Assembly: GCA_026122225.1 (NCBI GenBank)
Contig: JANEZZ010001901.1
Span: 992,001 to 1,056,000, forward strand
Direction: 5' to 3'
From: Heloderma charlesbogerti
Taxonomy: Eukaryota > Chordata > Lepidosauria > Squamata > Helodermatidae
DNA length: 64,000 nt
In this document: piece after piece, positions 1 through 12,835 of the stretch
How positions within the stretch are numbered: position 1 is the first letter of the stretch
Layout of the letters: each line of letters starts with the position of its first letter
Position numbers and translations under genes: made by a program
Notes under the pieces: generated by a model
Databases searched by the model: none
What the model was told of the DNA's origin: nothing
The model's input: only the letters and a program-made list of their open reading frames with translations

Positions 1-610
1 CTCCAGAGAATTCAGAGGGCAAAGTTCCACTGACCCCAGCAGAGCGAAGTTGGCTTCATGTAAAAGAGCAATGAAGATGAGCCTCTGTCTGTTTAAGACA
101 GAGAGGCTCCCAGAGGCCAGAGGATGGATTGCCAGCAGCTGTTTCAGGATGCTGCCATTAAAAGCAGGAAGCAGGCAGGGACAAAGCTGCTGGAGAACAA
201 CATCATTTCCACGTGCCTGATCTCATAAGCCCTGCCTCGAACCTGAACCTCAGCCTTGCTTGTGAATCCCTGCATTTAGACCTTGTACTGGAAAAAGGAC
301 ATCTCTCTGTCATGTTGTCTTGGATTTGTTGAACTGGTGAAGCACCCTGTTCTAGCCTTCTCCTTTCCTAGCCTTGGACAGGTTTATGACCCAGCTTATC
401 AGTCAGTGAGTTATTGCCACGGTTTGCTGGCCAGTTGTGGTAAGGTGGCAAGGACTGACACCAGAGGGCATAGTCCTCCCCCCCACCACCCCCAAATGTG
501 TAAAGAGAGTGCCTTGAAAGGGTTATCAAAAAGATGTGCCCTTTACCCCACTGTCTATAATTTATTTTATTTATTTAACATTATTTTGGGGCCACCTTTC
601 ATGGTAGAGT

Positions 611-948
611 GGGGCCGCGGTGGCTTAGTGGTTAAGACACTGAATTGCAGACCAGAAGGTCAGCAGGACAGCAGTTTGAGACCTGAGTGCTGCGTGACGG
701 AGTGAGCTCCCGTCTTCAGTCCCAGCTTCTGCCAACCTAGCAGTTCGAAAGCAAGAAATTGCAAGTAGATAAATAGGTACCACTTCGGCGGGAAAGGTAA
801 TAGCGTTCCATGCACCTGGGTGTTCAGTCATGCCGGCCACATGACCACAGAAGAGTCTTCGGACAGCGCTGGCTCTTCGGCTTAGAAATGGAGATGAGCA
901 CCACATCCTAGAGTCGGACATGACTGGTTGGGGACACCTTTTTTTACC
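611..948 (+). mobile_element. Sauria-type SINE, copy 1
   Basis: It begins GGGGCCGCGGTGGCTTAGTG with a tRNA-like A box (TGGCTTAGTGGTTAAGA) and a B-box-like region. It ends with GAGTCGGACATGACTGG, a BovB-LINE-like 3' tail. TTCATGGT flanks it at 598-605 and 949-956, a target duplication. It split an older LINE tail that resumes after 956. Confidence 0.88.
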
Positions 949-1219
949 TTCATGGTGGAACCCTCTCAAGGCAGTGTGCAAAATAAAAAACATACAAACT
1001 GGATATGGATACTGTAAAAATCAATAACTACATATCCAACAAAAAGCCCTAAAAACCAAGGTTATCAATATAAACAGAAATTACACATAAAACAAAAAGC
1101 CTAAGACATTACAGGAAGGCCAGCAAAAACAGGTGGGTCTTGAGAGCTCTCTGAAAGACCTAGAAAGAAGAGGCCTGATCAAACCCTGATGGAAGCTGTT
1201 TCCAGAGGTGCAGGGCCAC

Positions 1220-1434
1220 CTGGTGGAGGCAGGTGACCCCAGTTCCGGAGGGGCAGTGATTCCATTCAGGGTTTTAGTAACAACCAGCTCTGAAGGTTCT
1301 ATCCAAGGTGCTGAACCCATTTCAGGGATAAGGTTCAGCACCTTGGATAGCACCTTTAGAGTTCTGGCTGGTGGTAACTAAAACCCAGAATGGAATCACC
1401 ATGCCTCTGGAACTGGAATCACTAGCCACCCCTG
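1220..1434. mobile_element. Palindromic hAT-type MITE, family A
   Basis: Two long arms of opposite orientation meet near 1315-1330 around AGGTGCTGAACCC and GGTTCAGCACCTTGG. Flanks AGGGCCAC and GGGGCCAT look like a decayed 8-bp duplication. An old, diverged copy. Confidence 0.65.
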
Positions 1435-1958
1435 GGGCCATCACTGAGTAGGCCCTCTCCCTTGTACTCACCAGCCTAGCCACTTTTGGTGCCAGGCATG
1501 TGATAGGAGCCTTTGCTGATGACCTCAGAGTGTGGGCAGGCTGGTATGGTTGAAGGTGGATCTTAAAGTAACTTGGACCCAACCCATTTAAGCCTTGAGC
1601 ACTTTACACCGGGATCAGAAACACACCGGCAACCAGTGCAGCTGGCTCAGTATCACTGGCACATAAGCAGCTCCCCCCACCCCCCACCAATATCCAGACA
1701 GCTGTATCTGGCACCAGCTTAAGTTTCTGAACTATCTTCAAAGGCAGCTCCATGTACATACAGTGTATTACAGTAGTCCAGCCTGGATGTCACTTTGCCA
1801 AATAAAGCTGGCTCCCAGAGATTTAATCAACTAGTTGATTAAGTCTATCTATTAAAATTGATTGAAGCTTGAAGCATGAATTCTTCAGATAACTGGCTGT
1901 ATTTCTTGATCAGCTGGAAAAGCGATGTTTTCTTTGCATTTAATTGTTATTTAAACAT

Positions 1959-2302
1959 AAAAAGGTAAAGGTAAAGGTGTCCCCAACCAGTCGTGTCCGA
2001 CTCTAGGGTGCGGTGCTCATCCCCGTTTCTAAGCCGAAGAGCCAGCGCTGTCCGAAGACGCTTCCGTGGTCATGTGGCCGGCATGACTGAACGCTGTTAC
2101 GTGCATGGAACGCTGTTACCTTTCCCGCCGAAGCGGTACCTATTTATCTACTTGCAATTTCTTGCTTTCGAACTGCTAGGTTGGCAGGAGCTGGGACTGA
2201 AGACCCATCACTCCGTCATGCAGCACTCGGGTCTCAAACTGCTGTCCTGCTGACCTTCCGGTCTGCAATTCAGTGTCTTAACCACTAAGCCACCGCGGCC
2301 CC
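1959..2302 (-). mobile_element. Sauria-type SINE, copy 2
   Basis: The same element in reverse orientation, with the GGTAAAGG tail on the left and GCCACCGCGGCCCC on the right. A perfect 10-bp duplication ATTTAAACAT flanks it at 1949-1958 and 2303-2312. Confidence 0.9.
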
Positions 2303-2955
2303 ATTTAAACATGAATCCCTCGAAAAGGAATAAATTGCCAACTCCTTCTGCCTTTGGTAGTAAAGAACTAGGAGTCCTATTGTCATCTGTTCTATGCTTG
2401 AAGGCTATTATCATCTCCCAGTCATCATTTTTCCCCCCTGACTGCTGACAGTGTCTGGTACTTTTGACCTTTCTTTATATATCTTGCAATCTAAATCCTT
2501 TATCATCTTTTGTTCTCTGAATTATCTTTCTTCTTTTTAATCACGTGCATTTTCCTTTGAAATATAGCAACCAAATCTTCTGTATGTAATAACTGGGTGA
2601 ATAAAAATGGATGTGTGTGTATGTGTTTTTAATTATTTAAAATAAATACATACACTTCAATTATGGAAATCACCACTTAATATATGTTTTAAAAGACTGT
2701 CTACATTTAATGCAATCAAACCATTTATTTATTTTTATTTATTTCAAATGATTTTAGGCTGGCTTTAAGGGTAGTTCCCTCTGAGGTTAAAGACTACACT
2801 TAAGACTGAAGTACAACCAACATTTGCATTTCTGTATAAAAGAGAATTGTGTGTGTGTGTATTGCAGAAGAAGGATTTTATTTTAATTTCTGGGGTAGGT
2901 ATACTTATCCACTGTAATTTCTGCATTGTAGGTGAAACAATATGCCTGCAATCCT

Positions 2956-3112
2956 ATGTTCCAGAGTTGGGTAATTTGTGACTCTCCAGATGTTTTAGCC
3001 TACAACTGCCATCATCCCTCACCATTGGCTATGCTCATGCTGTCTTGGGCTGGTGAGAATTGTAGGCCAAAACATCTGGAGGGGAGAAGTCACCCATTCC
3101 TGCTATGCACCA
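2956..3112. mobile_element. Palindromic MITE family B, diverged
   Basis: CTCCAGATGTTTTAGCCTAC and its inverse GTAGGCCAAAACATCTGGAG. Confidence 0.65.
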
Positions 3113-3463
3113 TGCTGGGCCTAATGTTGTTATTGTTGTTCAGTTGTTCAGTCATGTCCGACTCTTCATGACCCCATGGACCATAGCATGCCAGGCCTTC
3201 CTGTCCTGCGCTCTCTCTCAGAGCGTGCTCAAGTTCATATTCATTGCATCGGTGATGCTATCTAGCCATCTCATCCTCTGCCGTCCCCTTCTCCTTTTGC
3301 CTTCAGTCTTTCCCAGCATCAGGGTCTTTTCCGGAGAGTTTTCTCTTCGCATTAGGTGGCCAAAATATTTGAGCTTCAGCTTCAGTATCTGTCCTTCCAA
3401 TGAGCACTCAGGGTTGATTTCCTTTAAGATTGACTGATTTGACCTCCTTGCAGTCCAGGGAAC

Positions 3464-4021
3464 TCATAAGAGTCTTCTCCAGCACCACAGTTCGAAAGCA
3501 TCAATTTTTCCGCGCTCAGCCTTCCTTATAGTCCAGCTCTCACAGCCATACATTACTACTGGGAAAACCATAGCTTTGATTAGACGGACCTTTGTCGGCA
3601 AGGTGATGTCTCTGCTTCTTACTATGCTGTCTAGGTTTGCCATAGCTTTCCCCCCAAGGAGCAAGCATCTTTTAATTTCATGGCTACAGTCACCGTCTGC
3701 GGTGATCTTGGAGCCCAAGAAAGTAAAATCTGTCACTGCTTCCATTTCTTCCCCTTCTATATGCCTGGAAGTGATAGGGCCAGATGCCATGATCTGAGTT
3801 TTTTTAATGTTGAGTTTCAAACCAGCTTTTGCACTCTCCTCTTTCACCCTCAACAAGAGGCTCTTTAGATCCTCTTCACTTTCTGCCATTAGGGTGGTAT
3901 TGTCTGCGTATCTGAGGTTGTTGATAATTCTCCCAGCAATCTTAATTCTGACCTCTGATTCATCCAACCCAGCATTTCTCATGATGTACTCTGCATATAA
4001 GTTAAATAAGCAGGGTGACAA
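3464..4021 (-). pseudogene. BovB reverse transcriptase fragment (C-proximal RT part)
   Basis: A 185-codon open frame continuing the element after the stop. It covers motif B (MSPCLFNLYAEYIM), a mutated motif C (LRYADNTTLMAESEEDL) and the downstream KAMVFPVVMYGCESWTIRKA region typical of RTE elements. Confidence 0.88.
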
Positions 4022-4033
4022 TATGCAGCCTTC

Positions 4034-4885
4034 TCATACTCCTTTCCCAATTTTGAACCACTCAGTTGTTCCATGTCTGGTTCTTACTGTTGCTTCTTGA
4101 CCCTCGTACAGGTTTCTCAGGAGACAGGTAAGGTGGTCTGGTACTCCCATCACTTTAAGAATTTGCCACAGTTTGTTGTGATCTACACAATCAAAGGCTT
4201 TAGCGTAGTCAATGAAGCAGAAATAGACGTTTTTCTGGAATTCTCTTGCTTTCTCCATGATCCAGCGAATGTTGGCGATTTGATCTCTCGTTCCTCTGCC
4301 TCTTTGAAACCCAGCTTGTACTTCCGGTAGTTCTTGGTTCGCATACTGCTGAAGCCTAGCTTGTAGGATTTTGAGCATCACCTTTCTGGCATGTGAAATG
4401 AGCGCAATTGTGCGGTAGTTTGAACACTCTTTGGCATTGCCCTTCTTTGGAATTGGAATGTAAACTGACCTTTTCCATTCTTGCGGCCATTGTTGAGTGT
4501 TCCAAATTTGTTGGCATATTGAATGCAGCACTTTAACAGCATCATCTTTTAGGATTTTAAATAGCTTAGCTGGAATACTGTCATCTCCGCTAGCTTTGTT
4601 GTTACTAATGCTTCCTAAGGCCCAGTTAACTTCACTCTCTAGGATGTCCAGCTCCAGTTCAGTGACCGCACTATCATGGCTATCAGGGACATTCAGATCT
4701 TTCCTGTATAGTTCTTCTGTGTATTCTTGCCACCTCTTCTTAATCTCATCTGCTTCTGTTAGGTCCCTGCCTTCTTTGTCCTTTATCATGCCCGTCTTTG
4801 CACAAAACGTTCCCTTGAGATCTCCAATTTTCTTGAAGAGATCTCTAGTCTGTCCCATTTTCCTCAATTTCTTTGCATTGTTCAT
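4034..4885 (-). pseudogene. BovB reverse transcriptase fragment (N-proximal RT part)
   Basis: A 283-codon open frame on the minus strand. It contains the region before RT motif A, with NYRTIALISHARKVMLKILQ and AGFQRGRGTRDQIANIRWIM, then FIDYAKAFDCVD and VRTRHGTTEWFKIGKGV. It ends at a TGA that replaces the arginine codon of GVRQGC. It is a retrotransposon relic, not a host gene. Confidence 0.88.
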
Positions 4886-4980
4886 TTAAAAAGAAAAGAA
4901 AGCCCTCTGGAAGTGACCAGTTCAGACCTCTAGCAAGAGCTGTCTTTCTCTCCCCTGGTAGCCTGCTGGGTGGAGAGAGG

Positions 4981-5066
4981 GAGAAAGATAAGGGAGGGGC
5001 AGGAAGAAAGAAGGGAGGGAGGGAGGGAGGGAAGGTAGGAGGGAGGGAGAGAGAGAGAGAGAGGGG
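4981..5066 (+). repeat. Purine-rich (GGGA)n/(GA)n tract
   Basis: An almost pure A/G strand with GGGA and GAGA repeats, which gives spurious Pro/Ser/Leu-rich antisense frames. Confidence 0.95.
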
Positions 5067-5144
5067 TGTTCCCCTCCCCATTGCTGCCCTGTAGCCACTG
5101 ACAGATTACCCATGAATGACTGCAGACTTTAGCAGAAAAAAGAC

Positions 5145-5232
5145 CCCCCACCTGGGAGTAAGTCCCATTGAACGCAGCGGGGCTTACTTCTGAGTGGACA
5201 TGTATAGATTTGAATTGCACATCCTGAACTGT
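5145..5232. mobile_element. Short squamate-type MITE (GGAGTAAGTCCCATTGAAC motif)
   Basis: TGGGAGTAAGTCCCATTGAA and GGGCTTACTTCTGAGTGGAC form an imperfect hairpin. Similar copies are at 28032-28128, 50449-50545 and 51642-51742. Confidence 0.6.
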
Positions 5233-5773
5233 ATTTTTATTGTGGACCTCCTATCTGACCCAGGAATTAGTGGGTCATCATTAGGAGATGCCTTTCTTTA
5301 TCTTCACCAGAATCATCTGTGCAATCTCTGTAGGATGGTCATCTGCCAGGGGTGTTGCTATGCACTTGAAAGATTTGGGGCAGAGGCCCATAGGTCGTAA
5401 ACCTGCATAAAAACTGCATATGCTAATGTATATTGATATATGCACATCTAGAAAAAAATATTACACATATTTAAATTTCACAGGAGGCAAAGCCAACCAA
5501 TCACTCATCCAAATAATCTCCAACAGAATAAATTAACCTGTTAATTTGCAACCTGCCCCAGACCAACCCAAACCAATGGGAAACCTTATCTCTAAGCTTC
5601 GTTGCCATGCAGTGAAAGATTTGGGGAGGGTGTGTGTGTGTTGCAGCATGTGGAAAAGGGAGAGTTAACCCTCTCTTCTCTGGCTGCAATCCCCATTGAA
5701 AATTGCCTCCTGCATGGCAATTAAGCTGAGGGGAAAAAACTTTTTCCATTGGCACCAATTGACAGACACTCGG

Positions 5774-6353
5774 TGTCACAAATCCCTTGGCCTCCTTAAG
5801 CACTAACACACACACACACAAATAGAGAGGCTTCAGTCTCACGCCTTTACTTCATTATTCGCAGGTTCATTACAGATGCAAATCCTCGAAGACTCTCTGG
5901 CTACAAAGGAGCCAGAGGATTCAAACAGGATCCAGGGGATTCAAACGGGATCACCGAAAGTTGTCTGCAGTTTGAAAGGGAGGCTATCTGGCTAGGCTAA
6001 CTTAGGGAGGGAGGTCCCGCCCCTCGCGTGATGCTTCCTTGCGTAGCCTCTCATGCATTGCTAACCGGGTCGACCGTCTGAGCTCCGCCCCTGACGTTTC
6101 CCTTTTAGCTCTGCGCCACTGCCTCGCATCTCTTAGGTCACAGTCCCCGATCCCCTCCTCCTCCTGCTCACTGCTTCTCACAGAGGGGGGTGAAGGGGAA
6201 GCTTCATGCCGGGCCATCTGGGAGTTGGTAACCTGAGAAGCATGCCTCCCCATATCTGAACTGGCTTGGGAAAATGCCTCCCCCAGTTCTGGCTGCTCTT
6301 CTTCTGGATCTGAGTTGCTAACTATCTCCCTGCGCTCAGAATCAATCCTGACA
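5774..6353 (-). mobile_element. Solo LTR (same family as 19266-19850)
   Basis: On the minus strand it begins TGTCAGGATTGATTCTGAG and resembles the 19.3-kb LTR along its length, including the AGCCAGAA and GGGGGAGGCAT segments. The other end is TGTCACAAATCCC on the + strand. Flanking CTCGG (5769-5773) and CTCAG (6354-6358) look like a decayed 5-bp duplication. No internal retroelement sequence is present. Confidence 0.75.
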
Positions 6354-8374
6354 CTCAGGGCTCTGGCAAATAGATCTGGGGCACTGGGAAATACTTTGGG
6401 GCCAGGGCCTCATAGGCCCAGGCCTAGCAATACCCCTGTCCTCTACCACCCCTTATTTAATGCACTCCAGCTACTCCTTTGTGATGTGATTCAACTCACA
6501 ATGGATTCACAGTTATCGCTCTGCTGACCAAACCGTACGGGCATTTGCTTTCTATCTCAGGGAGAAATGCTGTTTTGCTCAGAGATTTACCAGCCCCTGT
6601 CCGGGAACATTTTGGCCATTTAGTCTTCAAGTAAGCATTTGATCTTGGTATCTTTGCACAGTTGTGGGCAGAGATGGCCCAACAGAAATGTGCCTCTGGG
6701 CAGATATACAACCACTCTGCAGCACGTAGGGGCTGTGTGACCAAAGGTTTGGGATGATGCTCCTGGCCAGTATAAAATAACAGCCAATACTGCAATATTG
6801 CAAACCAAGATATTTTAAATGGCTGTAACATCCAGTAAATAATCTGATACTAGTAGAGTAAATGGACCTTAAAATGTACATCTCCTTCAAATCTGTCCTC
6901 ACAACCCACCACTTCCATGAAGCATTTGGCACAAGCACCTCATTTCCATCCTGTTCTGCAAGTAAAGCCCACGTAATAATACAGGTTCTTTCCCTGTTTA
7001 TCCCTCCCTCTACTTCCCTCCACTTCCTCTGCCATCTCCCCTGTATCAGCATTATAGGTTGGAGTCCAACTATTCTCCTGCCACTGATGGAAGGCAGCAA
7101 TTGATAGAAGGGAAATTGCTGAAAATTTCCTCCTCTCTGTTCTGCTAACGGGACCCTTCCATCAGCAAACAGAAACAAGTTGGATTCTGCTGACAGATTG
7201 TAAGCCGTTTGGTGCAGGGACCTGTCCTGTTTTACACGTACACTGATGATGCTCTATAAATGTTGTTTCTCCTCTCCTCCTCCTCCATGGATTTCTAAAT
7301 TGGAAACTTGATTGAAACCATCCTGAGTTAAAATCGGTCCACCCTGTGTGACCCTCTTTCTACTGGCTAATGGGGGCAAAGGAGAATACCACTATTGTTG
7401 CATCTTGAAGGTGAAGCTAGGAGGCCAACCTAGATGTTAATTGTTATGTTAATTAAAAAGGAGATGGCTCTAGCTATCTCTGGCAGAATGGTACACCCAA
7501 AGGCTTCCTGTCTTATGGGTCTAGAAGCCCCAGGAAAGACACATGCTATTCCGAATGGAGTATAGATGCTGCCAGCATCCTGGTCAAAGATGCTCATAGC
7601 TTTAGGAAAATAGGCACTGAAGAGCAACTCCATATCACAGCTCCATCAGAAAAAAAGCTGTTCCTGTATGACAGGTTTCAACTGACTCATTTAGTTCAGA
7701 GGGAAAGGTTTAAATTCCATCAGCTACAGGCAGGAATCAAGGTGCCGTGCAATGTCATGAATATCCATGATTTTCTACTTCCAAAGCAAAACACCGCCCC
7801 CCCCCTATTTATTATTATAATGAGGAGAAGCATTCCAAACAGGTTTGTGACTCTTGTTCTTACATCCTCCCCCCAAATAATATATACATTTTCCCAAGTG
7901 GTTTAATTGTGCAAGCCATTTCACAATTTAGCTAACTGTGCGTGCAGTGCAACAGGCAACAACAATTCAGATTTTGACTAATTTCTACAGCTGTCTGTGC
8001 TTTGTATTGGAGAACGTGTTCCAGAAGCCACTGGCAACAGTGATTCAGCTGATACCCTGCTGCATGTGTGTCTGTGTGTGTTTGATGGGGAACATGGTGT
8101 GCAATTGTAGAGAACAGTAGCAAAGTGATGCATGCTATTATTGGGATGAACATTGTGGTGGTGACCGGAGGTGGGGGGCAGGATCACACATCCACTTTTT
8201 CAGGTAACTGAACTAAATATGCAGTGGCAGGCAGGCAGAAAACTACAGGAAAGTGACAGATTCTGCAGACCCCTAGCATAAGAAGTTGCCTTATACCCAG
8301 TAGTGTACTGGAGCTATGGGATTGATTAGCTGGACACTTGTTTATTGATATGGATCGCCAATTTGGGTGAATTT

Positions 8375-8620
8375 AGAAGACAAATTCCTGGAGGAGAAGG
8401 CTATCATTGGCCACTAATCCTGATGGCTATATGCTACCTCCGGTATCAGAGGCAATATGCCTATGTACACCAGTTGCTGGGGAACATGGGTGGGAGGGTC
8501 CTTTTGCACTCACATCCTGTTTGTGGGTTTCCTGTGGGCAGCTGGTTGGCCACTGTGTGAACAGAATGCTGGACTAGATGGACCCTTGGTCTGATCCAGC
8601 AGGGCTACCTTAGGTTCAGG
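8375..8620 (+). mobile_element. CR1-type LINE 3' UTR copy
   Basis: Matches the 54506-54740 block: AATTCCTGGAGGAGAAGGCT, then the GCTGGTTGGCCACTGTGTGA and GACCCTTGGTCTGATCCAGC segments. Coding sequence is absent. Confidence 0.65.
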
Positions 8621-8632
8621 GCACAGAGGGAT

Positions 8633-8930
8633 GCAGTGCTGGCACTTTTGATTAGCAGGGACATGCCGAATTCCTTGTTGCCTCAGAGCTTAGCTGCAAT
8701 CCTCACAGTAGCTGGGGAGAAATTCATTTTCTCAGCAGCACTATATTATTCCCTGCTTTAATGCAAAGTATTTGGGGGTGGCTTGGTCTTGAATAGGCAA
8801 TTAAGATCCATTTGCTTTCCCAAACAGCAGCTCCTGGTAGTGATGGAAACTACGAGACCTGGTTTATTGATATGGATCCACATAGCTGTCTGCATTTTTT
8901 GAATTCTCCTTGGGGTGTGGCTTACAGGGC
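8633..8930. mobile_element. Family E hAT-type element, truncated
   Basis: GTGCTGGCACTTTTGATTAG, GAGCTTAGCTGCAATCCTCA and TTATTGATATGGATCCACAT align with 60950-61250. The ends are lost. Confidence 0.65.
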
Positions 8931-8934
8931 TCCC

Positions 8935-9140
8935 CAGCCTTTTTGGTTTGGTGGGCACATTCTAAATGTTGAGGGTGTCCTGGGCACTCTCACAAAATGG
9001 CCCTCATGGGAGAGGGCTTGCCCATTCATAAAATGGCTGCTATGGTGAACATGGCCAATCACAAAACATTCATTTCCCAGAAGACAAACTGATGAGGCTA
9101 AAAGGAAAGTCACGTGCCCAAGAACCTAAGTTCAAGGCAG
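8935..9140. repeat. Dispersed repeat of unknown class
   Basis: GGGCACTCTCACAAAATGGC and AAATGGCTGCTATGGTGAAC resemble 55915-56080, so it is a repeat family. No structure was identified. Confidence 0.45.
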
Positions 9141-10370
9141 AGGTGGGTGTCTGAGCTCCAACCACAAAACCACTGTTTGGAATCTAAATAAAGATGGTGC
9201 TGAAGGGCAGCCTCCCCCTTTAGCTTGCCAGCTTCCCAGTTAAAAAAAGTAATACAAAAAATCTTAAGAAACAAAATTAAAATCAGGAGACGCAGGGAGC
9301 CTGATGGGTGCCAACAGAGGTGTCCAAATCTTGTAGCTGGCGATATTTCTCAGCATTGGGCTCGCTTGGAAAATAGAATTGACTGGGCAGGAAAAGCAAG
9401 GAGGGAGTTCGTAGAAAACTATTGATCTGATTTCAAACACTTGCCAGTGGTGGTAGATATTAACATTGGTTGTCTTTCTTCATTAGTGAAGAAACATAAA
9501 CCTTGTTGTGACAGATCTATTTTTTACATGACAATTGAACATCTTCCAGACAGCGTGGTTGGTGTGTGTATTCATGCCACCCATTGCTTGGAGAAATACC
9601 TACTGCCTGGTGAATGCCCATGAAATGCAGAGGTGCATGGAGCAAAGTTGGATGTGTGTGGTGAGTGCTGGTTTTTCCTCACCTCTCTGTGCCCATCTTT
9701 CTTCTTGATTCTTTTCTTCTGGGATTGTTGGGCTTTTCTCTTGGGTTGCTGGCCATGCAAATAGGTCTGAGAGGAGGATTGCAATTAAGGTAAGGATGGC
9801 TGACACAAAAGTATTGTTGTCTATATAAAGCAGACTCCTTCTAAATGCAGTTCCTGCAAAGGAGGGAGAGGGGGAGAAGCATTACTGGGCAGAGCTCACT
9901 TTCTAACATGAAAGATGCCCACACCTAGTCTATATAACAGTGGTCTATTATTTTCCAGACCCTCTCAGTTTTCAGAAAGGAGTTATCCCATCCAGGTGAG
10001 TGTAGCAGCTCAGTGGGAGAAGCAGACAGGCGCTTGGGACATGGTTATTATTTGCTGCAGGATTTGCAGGGATATTTGTTTGTGCATCTTGTGTTCCTTA
10101 GCGAATGGTGTGAGCTGTTAATTTAGTGCAGATGTACATTGGGGATGTGAGGCGATGTTCTTTGAAGGGTTGGCAGGGCAGGGATTCAGGGAAAACAAGA
10201 TACTCCAGGCCAAACGCCTGGAGATGCCATTCGCTCAATTAGCAATGGCCTGAGTAGTTTTTCAGATAAAGGAAATTGCAGGCACAGGATCCCCCACCCA
10301 GATGGAGATCCTGGTGTGGGGGGAGGGTTAGGGGGCTTTAACCCTTTGCCCCCCTTTGCTGAGGTTCTGC

Positions 10371-10572
10371 CAATGGAGGCTGGTGGCTCCGATGCCAGTG
10401 GGGCAGGTTCAGCCAGAACCAGTCAGAACTCTAAAGGAGCTCTCCAACGTACTTCACATTCCATCACCCTGCTTCACACCATGGATAGCTCCTTTAGAGT
10501 TCTGACTGATTCTGACTGAAACCCAGAGCGGATTCACTACACCGCTGGCATCAGAGACACCAGCCTCCGCTG
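10371..10572. mobile_element. Palindromic hAT-type MITE, family A
   Basis: The ends CAATGGAGGCTGGTGGCTCC and CACCAGCCTCCGCTG are inverted. The inner arms contain AACTCTAAAGGAGCT and AGCTCCTTTAGAGTT. Flanks are GGTTCTGC and GGACCTGC (6 of 8). Confidence 0.78.
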
Positions 10573-10940
10573 GGACCTGCTGTGCCTCCTAATTGCATTG
10601 GAAGAAATGCTTCCATCGGTATGAATGGGGCTGTTACTCCCAATGCAGGTGCGGGGTGGGTGAGAAAGAGTTGCCTTAGTCCCCCACGCCCCCCCTGCCA
10701 GCATGCTCAGCTGCGAGAAGGCGCCCCCCTCTCCGCGATTTGAAACTCTGTGTTTTCGCATGTCTCCCTGCCCTCTCACCACTTTAAGCCTGCACACCTT
10801 CGCTGGAATGCATGAATACATTTAGTTTACTTTTTAAATTTAAAATTATTTCTAGGCCACCTTTAAGGGTAAAACGCCCTCAAGGCCACGTGCAAGAAAA
10901 ACAAAACGTACAAAAATATACAAACAAGCAATGCATGTAC

Positions 10941-11122
10941 CAGTAGAGGCTGGTGGCTCCAATGTCAGTGGGATGGTGAATCCGCTTCAGGTTTCAGTCA
11001 GAACCAGTCAAAACTTTAAAGGAGCTCTCCAAGGTACACCTTGGATAGTTTCTTTAGAGTTCTGACTGAAACCTGGAGCAGATTCACCACCCTACTGACG
11101 TTGAAGCCACCATCCTCCACTG
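10941..11122. mobile_element. Palindromic hAT-type MITE, family A
   Basis: Ends CAGTAGAGGCTGGTGGCTCC and CCACCATCCTCCACTG. Flanks GCATGTAC and ACATATAC (6 of 8). The loop is reduced to AGGTACACCTTGG. Confidence 0.8.
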
Positions 11123-12387
11123 ACATATACAGTAAAATACGATAAAAACTACAAGCAAATTACACCTGCAACCCAAAGGTTATGGGAAGGCCAGCAAAAA
11201 AAAGATGGGACTTCAGAGCCTTCCTGAGGGCCTGCAAGGAAAGGGCCTGATGAACCCCTGGGGGAAGCTGATTCCAGAGTTGAGGGGACACCACTGAAAA
11301 GGCCCTCTCCCTTGTACTCACGAGCCTTACAGGATTTTCTTTGTTTTCTTTCTTTATTGTTTGTACTTATAAGGTGCCTATGAAATAGGTTCTCTAGATA
11401 TTATACACTTATTTTAAAACAGAACAGCAGTACAATACACAGACCTAAAAACACAATGGTACAAAATCGACACAATAAAGATACAGAAGCAAAACAAATC
11501 TGAAAGTTCTGATGTGATTGGGACCCCTGTTTCATTGGCGTTCTCATTTGCCCAGAGAGCACTACATACAAACTGCTGTAGGTTTGTGGGCTTCCATCTT
11601 CAGAGACGGCATCAAATGCATGGGTGTCTGAGGAGTAGGGCTGGCAGGCCGTATGATATTCGGGGGCAGGTCCAAAAAAATGTCATCCCTCTGACAACTT
11701 GTGCTGATCTTCTTGAAGTTTTTAAGTCTCCTCCCACCAAAATCCCTATAGCTGTTTTGCCAGTGCTGAACCCTCCAAAGTTTCCCCTTGAATTTTTGCT
11801 TTAATGTTTCGGTCATTTGCCTAGATGTCTAAAAATACAGATGCTCAATTTGGTGATATCTGTTGGATTGAAGGAGTTGGTGAACCATCTGCCTTTTGTG
11901 GCATGCCTTTCAGTGGGCCTTTAAGGCCCATTTTATTATGTGAAGCCAGCAAGTGGATTAACTGTCCCTGCTTTATCAAATGTCATTGATGCAAAGTAAA
12001 ATGTCACTCGCCTGCAGTGATAGCCAGGTCAGACAAAACCCCCACAGTACCAAAAGCCAAGCGCCCCAATCCAGCTAGGGAGATCCTTGTGTGTGTGGGT
12101 GTGTTGTGTGGGTAGGGAAGCAGGCTTGCATACGCCTGGCTGACACACATTATATTTGAATGAGTATCCTGATGCATATCCCAGCACTTTTCATGGCCCA
12201 ATCGTGGACTTGAAGCATCCATTTTCCAGGAACTGCCAGAAAGCATCTTTGGGCACACCTGTTATTTATTTTATTCAGTGTATGTCCTGTGAAGGTCAGC
12301 ACAGTGCGCTCAGGATGGCTAACAGAAAAAATAAAAACAACTCCACCCACACAATTAAAAACACCCACATCAATAAAATATCAAAAA

Positions 12388-12755
12388 TAGGGATGCTGGA
12401 GAAATTCAAGACGGGCTAAAATGAGTTCGTATTTCTAAGAATCCGACCTGCAGAATCCAGGTCATTTGGACGTGTTTTTTTTAGTTTCCCAAAATTTACA
12501 CATATTTATTTGTAGGAAAATACGCAAGTTTCTGCTGAGGAAAAGCTGAGTGGAATGGGGGACAGTATGCTAAATGTTACTTACTAGGGTAAACTATGTA
12601 AATTGTTACAGAACTGTTACATAATTATTTGTGTATTTTATTGCATGCGGGGGGGGGGGAATCGCATCCGTCTGTGAGCGGATGATGGAACAAAAGACGC
12701 CTGACAATCCGTGAAACACAGACAGAGTGGACTGTACACAGTCTGTCCATCCCTA
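12388..12755. mobile_element. TAGGGATG-type hAT MITE, family D
   Basis: TAGGGATG at the left and CATCCCTA at the right. Flanks ATCAAAAA (12380-12387) and ATCAAAAG (12756-12763). Contains the family segment GATGATGGAACAAAAGACGC. Confidence 0.85.
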
Positions 12756-12835
12756 ATCAAAAGACTTTGATATGAAGAATCAAGTTGATTCATTGTGTTT
12801 AATCAATAAAAGGGAGGTGAAACATTTAAAAGGAC

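Larger units (their letters stand above)
3122..4890 (-). mobile_element. BovB (RTE) LINE, 5'-truncated, inactivated
   Basis: The minus strand encodes a BovB-type reverse transcriptase from 4885 down to 3218. Motif A reads FIDYAKAFDCVDHNKLW and motif B MSPCLFNLYAEYIM. Motif C reads YADN instead of YADD, so a catalytic Asp is lost. The frame is broken by a TGA at 4034-4036 where a CGA arginine codon is expected, and further down. The left end carries the BovB 3' UTR (TCAGTCATGTCCGACTCTTC). The N-terminal endonuclease is missing. BovB is abundant in squamates and is the presumed driver of the Sauria SINEs. Confidence 0.92.

Noticed and set aside
4845..5220. Pro/Ser/Leu-rich antisense frames
   Set aside because: Produced by the GGGA/GA purine tract.
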